Assembly (NCBI GenBank): GCA_022495995.1
Contig: JAFEMH010000336.1
Location: 773,001-837,000, forward strand
Reading direction: 5' to 3'
Source: Adenophora triphylla var. japonica
Lineage: Eukaryota; Streptophyta; Magnoliopsida; Asterales; Campanulaceae
DNA length: 64,000 nucleotides
The first letter of the stretch is position 1; each line of letters starts with the position of its first letter. Below, one piece after another: positions 58,641-64,000 of the stretch. The translations under genes were made by a program, and so were the position numbers. The notes under the pieces are model-generated. The model did no database searches, had not been told where the DNA came from, and saw only the letters and a list, made by a program, of their open reading frames with translations.

Positions 58641-59317
58641 TTCTTTTGTTAAAGGTCCACATTCAGATTTAAAAAAGGCCCATATTCAGATTTAAAAAAA
58701 AAATATTCTTTTGTTAAATACTGACAGACACGGAAAAGGGAGAAAGGACTCCTTTCTCTATTTCTTCTTAGTCCAACCAAAGACGAAGAGACTGAGAGTC
58801 TGAGACGATCGTCGCCACTCGCCCGCCGACGCCGACGCCGTCCACCACCATCCTGCTATCTCTTTTCTCTATTTCTTCCTAGTTCCACTATATAGGGCTT
58901 CTATTTAACAAAGATTTTGCTAACAAACACAAATGTAATTTAATTTTCGACTTCAATTCCTTTATTTGATTGTAGATTACTTCAATTTAAGTTAATTTGG
59001 GGATAGAAGTTTCATTATTTCGTTCCCAAATTACTACACTTACTTTTAGGGTTTTATTTGGGGATTTTTTTATTTTACTTCAATTCCTATGATTTGATTT
59101 TTGATATTGTGATTATAGGTTCAAATCAGTTTATTGAAAGAATCATCCGTCAAAAGACTTCATCTTACAAGAATTCAGGTGTTGAGAAGGATTTTGTGAA
59201 AAATATTGATATTGATACGATCATTAATGATTTTGCATCTAGAAAAGCTCAAAAAAATTTGTTTATATGATCATAATGTGCTTCTTTAATCATTTTTTAC
59301 TTTTGGTCATCTTTCAG

Positions 59318-59530
59318 GTTTGATTTTATTGGAGTTCAACATTTTGGACAGCTCTTGAAATGTGGAAAGGGAACTGATGTTAATTTTGAAGTTGATAGAG
59401 AAATCTTTTCAGCTCACAAGTTGGTGCTTGCAGCTCGATCACCTGTGTTCAGGGCTCAGCTCTTTGGTCCAATGAAGAGCTAGGTACCCATTGCATAAAA
59501 GTTGAAGATATTAAGGCCCCTGTTTTCAAG
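59318..59530 (+). pseudogene. Captured exon of a BTB/POZ-MATH (BPM-like) protein gene
   Basis: Between an acceptor (ATCTTTCAG, ending 59317) and a donor (GTTAGT, 59531) the frame reads [19 protein letters not shown], then [21 protein letters not shown]. This is the start of the BTB domain of plant BPM proteins, the substrate adaptors of CUL3 ubiquitin ligases. A TAG follows P-M-K-S and the rest (I-K-V-E-D-I-K-A-P-V-F-K) continues in frame. The MATH domain exons are missing. So it is a dead transduplicate with its splice sites still visible. Confidence 0.85.
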
Positions 59531-59814
59531 GTTAGTTACATGTACTCCTGCTTCTGTTAAAGGATACTCGATGAAAATATTTGTTCAACCATGCATCATG
59601 TCTTGCTGTGGCGTAATCACATCAGTATTTATATGACGATTTAAGATAAGTGTCATTACTTTACTTCTGTTTTATCTAGTTAAAAATATATAGCATTTGA
59701 GTATCGTAAAATTATATAGCATTTGAGTATCGTAAAAATGTCGATTAATTAGGGGCCTCTTCATCTGATTTCGCCCGGGGCCCACAAAAGTCTAGGAACG
59801 GCCCTGTAGAAGAC

Positions 59815-60310
59815 TAGGGGTGTGCTCGGTCCGGTTTGGTTCGGTTTTAGACTAAAACCGAAATCGAACCGAATGATATCGGTGGTTTTTGTATTTTAAA
59901 ACCATTAAGTTTCGATTTTATTCGATTTCAATTTGGTGTCGGTTTGGTTCGGTGTCGTTCGATTTCAACAAGATGAGAAGAACGTGCATATATTGATGGT
60001 TGGATTATGATAGTTACATATTCATTAATTCCTCATTAACACACAAACCAAGATGAGAAGATGCACATCTTGAAGTACTTAAGATTTTCATGACAAATTT
60101 AAGCTGTTCCACCTCGCCACTACAAATAACGGTTAAAATACCGTAAGCATAATTTTTTTAACTCCAAAGCAAGATGAGAAGAAGAAATTTATATATATAT
60201 ATTAAAATGACACGCCGTTTTAATAATATCGGTTCGGTTCGATTTTATCGGCTTGATTTTTCATTCGAAACCAAAACCGAAATCGAAAGTTTCGATTTTG
60301 AAATGGTTAA
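59815..60310. mobile_element. Degenerate hAT-like repeat with GGTTCGGTT wording
   Basis: It begins TAGGGGTGTGCTCGGTCCGG. Repeats of CGGTTTGGTTCGG and of AAACCGAAATCGAA occur at both sides (59820-59965 and 60225-60310) in opposite sense. The right terminus is not recognisable. Confidence 0.5.
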
Positions 60311-60921
60311 AACCATTAACAAGATTATGAACTCGAATCCTATGTCGAGCCCAGACGAAAGATTTTTAGGACCGAGTGAAAGTAAAGTAGGAGAGATCTA
60401 GTGGGTAGAAAGTTTTTGCTGTGAGGATTACAAGTGGATGTTATTGTCCATTTTAAATAATAAAGCAACTAAAAATCTTAAACTGAGACAGAGTAAGAAA
60501 GTAAGAGCCTTAAATCGGGACGAATAAAGTAGAAAAAGAATTTGATACCTGCTCGACTACTAAAAATCGGATTGTATTATAATTGAATCTTGTTGAAAAG
60601 GCTCGACATAGGATTCGAGTTCATAATGTTCATGTATGTTTAATGCGTTATTTTGATATTACGTGTAATTAGGGTAATTAACTCGTCGTAACACAATTAC
60701 TTACACCAGGTGACAATTTAATCATGCAACAATATCCCCTAGGACTGTTGAAAACATAGAATTAGAAAGAATAATAAACTTGTGATAAATCAACAATTAT
60801 ATTAACTAGGATGAATTAAATACTATAAAAACATAGGTTAGTTAAAGATTACCTCTGATTCTAGTGGGTGAAAGTAGTTATTATTAAGAATGAATTTCAC
60901 CATCTTGCAAATCCTACAAAA
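60311..60921. other. Intergenic, no gene
   Basis: No coding exon or element ends recognised. The stretch GACATAGGATTCGAGTTCATAA (60604-60625) is an inverted echo of 60329-60350. Confidence 0.45.
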
Positions 60922-60923
60922 TA

Positions 60924-61199
60924 CTCTTTCCGTTCCGGTAGAACTTGCATAGTCACTGTTTGTACGAAAATTAAGAAAAATTGTTAGTGAAAAAAATGTT
61001 GTGAGTATGAAAAGTGAGGTTGGAGAGAGAAATTGAGGTAGAAAATAGTGATTTGATTGGTGTTATGAGTATAAAAGTAAATTAGAAGAGAGAATTAGTA
61101 TGTGAAATAGTAAAGATTTTTTGTCATTTTAGAAAATGTGCAATTTGTAATGGAACGCCCATTAAAAAAAGTGTGCAAGTTGTAGTGGAACGGTGGGAG
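60924..61199. mobile_element. Stowaway-like MITE
   Basis: CTCTTTCCGTTCCGGTAGAA left, TAGTGGAACGGTGGGAG right, TA flanks. Interior wording matches 39702-39931. Confidence 0.8.
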
Positions 61200-61201
61200 T
61201 A

Positions 61202-62620
61202 TTTACTAGCTATGATAAATAAGAAAATCTAATAGAATTATGATTCTAAATAAATTGTAAAAAAGAAATAGTAATAGAATTAGGAAATTAAATAAATTTC
61301 AAATATAATAGAAAATCAAATACTCCTTGCTTGCGACTGTTTTGGGACTGATTCCGAAAAATGCATTAAAGTCCCTCAGATTCTAATAATTCCATTAAAG
61401 TCCCTTAGCTTCTGATCATGACCAAAAGTCCCTGAACTATAATATATTTGCAGTTGATCACTGAATTCATCAGATTTTGCACAACAATTTTCAGCTTTCT
61501 CCATTTAAGCTTCCTTTCTTCCAATTTCTTACGGTTGAGCAGATAATCACCCTAAACAATGAAAACACAAAAGACATCAAATCAAATAATAAAAGATTTA
61601 GAACTAAGCAATAATCTATCTATCTATTATTACTATATAATGGCTGAAGTTACTAGAGCACTTTTCCCTCCAAAACTTTCATCTAGACAAAATTGAGACT
61701 AGGTACATTCTCCCTAATCCCTAATATCAGTTATCGAAAATACCCCTATAAATACTTTCAAAAACACTCTTGACAATCTTGATTATCAAAAATAATTAGT
61801 AGTCATTAATTATGTATTGGTCAACGTGAGCAACAATTTAATACTCTCTCTCTCTCTCTCTTCACATTCCCCACTTTCATTCTCTTTCTAACACACACAC
61901 ACACACTCTCTCTCTCTCTCTAAAACTATCTCTCTACAATATCACAACTTCAACTATCAATTTTAACACCACCATCTTAAACCACCAAAATCACTTGTAG
62001 TCCAAACTATCCAGAGTCCATATTTAGTAACACCATCATCACCAAATCACTACCACCTACAACTCGCCACCAACCTTCATTAAACAAAAGCAAGTAAAAA
62101 AAAATCATGCTACCATTATTGCAACCACCACCTTTGTTGTCGTCACCATCAATTTTAAATAAAATGCTAATGTCACCATCGTCAATCACCTCCAGCAACA
62201 CCAATTGTCGCAAATTAAAGAATAAATTTTCAGATCTGGGTTAATAACAAACATTATCTTAACCCCCAAAATCAAAATTGAACCATTTGTTTTCCAGATT
62301 TAGCTTCAAAACAAGAGGGGGACAGGAATTCGACAAACACTATCTGAAAGAGATAAAGAAGTAGCGGGCAACATTGTAGTGGTAACACAGTAATGGCGAA
62401 TCAAAGGAAGGCGAAGGTATAACGGGAGGAGGCGGAGAAGTGGAGGATGTGGGTGTAGGCAATGTATTATTGAACTTATTCACCAATACTACTCTTGTAT
62501 AATGTTTGACCGATGATTTCTTTCAATTTATTTTTTGTTTTATTGTTTTTATTAATTTTAAAACTGGACAGTATGTGAGTTTTGATCTTAAATTAAAAGT
62601 ATATATGTGTGTGCATATAT
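61202..62620. other. Intergenic with CT and AC microsatellites
   Basis: CT runs at about 61841-61860 and 61905-61921, an AC run at 61890-61906. No convincing gene; short frames encode low-complexity Gly/Asp peptides. Confidence 0.5.
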
Positions 62621-63829
62621 ATATACATACTTCCTCCGTCTCATTTCAAATAAAACGATTTTGAACAAAACAATAATTTTAATTGTACTTTAACCAATAT
62701 TTGCAGTAAAATTAGTTATCTAAAAAATATTATCGAAATCATCAAAAATACTCAGTTACAACTTTTAGATTTCATTGAAATATTCAATTTTTTTATTTTT
62801 TTTTTTCTATTTTTTTTTTTGTCAAAGTGAATCTAATGGTATATATGAGGTTAACAAAATCAGAGTTTGTACTAAGAAAGATAACATATACGGTAATTTT
62901 GTACTTACTATATTTCTTCAATTTTGTACTTACTATATTTCTTCAAACGGTTATATAAATGAAAGAGAAAAGTTGTTAATAAATAAAATTCTTATTTTTT
63001 ATCATATTCTTGTACCGTATTTTAATCCCACATTTTTATATTTTTATTTTTATGTGTTACAACTTATTCTTTTCTAAAAAAGTTACAACTAATAAATATT
63101 TATTTATTTGTATGATGATTATATTTCTTTTTAATTTTTAATATTTAGTCTCAATTAAAATAAGAAATTCATTTTTTTCTTATATACTTTCTTACAATCT
63201 CACAAGTATTAAATTTATTATTAAAAAAATAATTTATTTGTTCTCATCAATGTTTAATTAAATAATACTAATATTTTTGTATTAGTTATTACTCTCAAGC
63301 CCAAACTAATTGTTATTTTTTTTTTTGCTCTTTCACGAGTTAAAAAAAATTGTATATTTTAATTTTCAAGTATCGAGCTTATTCCGACTTGAAGAAAAAT
63401 ATAGCTATATTATTATTATTTTTTGCATAAAAACTACAATACTTTTTGTATAGAAAGTGAATATTTAAGACATAATTTTATAATAAGTGGACATTGATTT
63501 TGGAAACGGATGGAGCATTACGAAATAAATATATTAATGCATGTTTGCAGGCCTAAAAAGGTGAGATATGGGGCTAAATTGTTGGTAGTCATTTTTTTTT
63601 ACTTTTTTGAAATGAGAGTTGTACTACTCCATGACAGTTTCTATTGATTGTATCATATGCAACGACAATCAACAAAGGTAATGGTCAATCACACAATATT
63701 GTTGTTTGTTTCTAAAAAATCTATTTTAAGTTGTGGTCAGTTGTATGTTGTTTTGTCTAGGATAATCAATTGTGCTCTGATGGAGAAAAATTCCTCTAGT
63801 AATAAAATCCGAGCAAGTGTACTCACTAC
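62621..63829. other. AT-rich region, no gene
   Basis: A lone MITE-like end (CTTCCTCCGTCTCATTTCAA, 62631) and an opposite one (GAAACGGATGGAGCA, about 63501) might bound a degenerate 0.9-kb element. Nothing else recognised. Confidence 0.35.
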
Positions 63830-64000
63830 CGGTACGTAATTTGCACGAGCAAGGGTCGAACCACAGAGACTCGTTGGCTTTAACAAGTAAATTTAATTAA
63901 TGCTTAAAGTAACAAAATGGGTTTTGATTTGGTTTATTAAAACTAAGTACGAAAGAAAATTAAAACAATTTAGCAACTAAAGTAACAAATAAGCAAGCTC
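63830..64000. repeat. Possible retroelement remnant at the window edge
   Basis: GCACGAGCAAGGGTCGAACC and the following ACAGAGACTCG resemble wording often found in plant LTR elements. Cut by the window edge, so no structure can be checked. Confidence 0.25.

Larger units (their letters stand above)
58215..59806. mobile_element. hAT element carrying a BTB/POZ-MATH gene fragment
   Basis: Ends CAGGGCCGGCCC and GGAACGGCCCTG are inverted; just inside, both sides carry CGCCCGGGGCCC. A perfect 8-bp duplication TAGAAGAC flanks it (58207-58214, 59807-59814). No hAT transposase was recognised, so it is non-autonomous. It holds a nested hAT MITE (58438-58640), a 5'-UTR-like GC-rich piece (58740-58870), an open frame of unknown origin (59118-59270) and a BPM-like exon (59318-59530). 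Confidence 0.9.

Overview
This is nuclear DNA from a higher plant. Evidence: plant-type split genes with GT-AG introns, a COPII SEC24A gene closest to the Arabidopsis SEC24A (At3g07100) type, a fragment of plastid rpoC1, an Au-type SINE, and many Stowaway-like MITEs with CTCCCTCCGTCCC ends. An asterid eudicot (perhaps Lamiales) is a reasonable guess; the species cannot be fixed from the sequence. There are no tRNA or rRNA genes, no operons and no CRISPR arrays. About two thirds of the window is transposable element, often nested.

Layout. 1-2228: 3' end of a Copia retrotransposon, cut by the window edge and ending in an 844-bp LTR; it lies just upstream of 2392-2529, the last exon of a calmodulin-like gene. 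2530-14235: small MITEs, a broken PIF/Harbinger transposase split by a 3.9-kb Helitron (4418-8297) carrying pieces of an HMG-CoA lyase gene, plastid rpoC1 and other genes, a second Helitron end (8622), and a 2.5-kb CACTA element (8888-11424, TSD TAA). 14236-32411: one 18-kb Ty3/Gypsy insertion on the minus strand (TSD CTATG). Its 3' LTR holds an 8.2-kb Copia element (16719-24903). Its 5' LTR holds a 1.2-kb foldback element of C-rich and T-rich arms (29689-30902). 32412-33203: LTR-like remnant.

34141-54600: the one clearly intact gene, SEC24A, on the plus strand. It has a 5'-UTR exon and 12 coding exons that join in frame to 1,043 codons plus a stop. Its introns have swollen: intron 3 holds a SINE and a MITE; the 5.2-kb intron between coding exons 3 and 4 holds a hAT MITE, itself split by a non-autonomous Copia-type TR-GAG element; a later intron holds a 1.3-kb TIR element, a hAT MITE with a captured coding piece, and a Stowaway-like MITE. 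All these insertions avoid exons. One intron has a GC-AG boundary.

54600-64000: gene-poor AT-rich DNA with MITEs, microsatellites and a 1.6-kb hAT element (58215-59806, 8-bp TSD) that has captured a BTB/POZ-MATH (BPM-like) exon.

Main observation: four unrelated LTR families here each carry 2-4 copies of a CG-rich near-palindrome. Three families have 6-bp arms around a GT/AC centre with the core GCGGTCGC; the fourth has a related GCGCGAC motif. In every case the cluster lies about 60-160 bp upstream of a predicted TATA box. A second pattern is that LTR pairs often differ by CG against CAG/CTG swaps, one of which falls in a tRNA primer-binding site.
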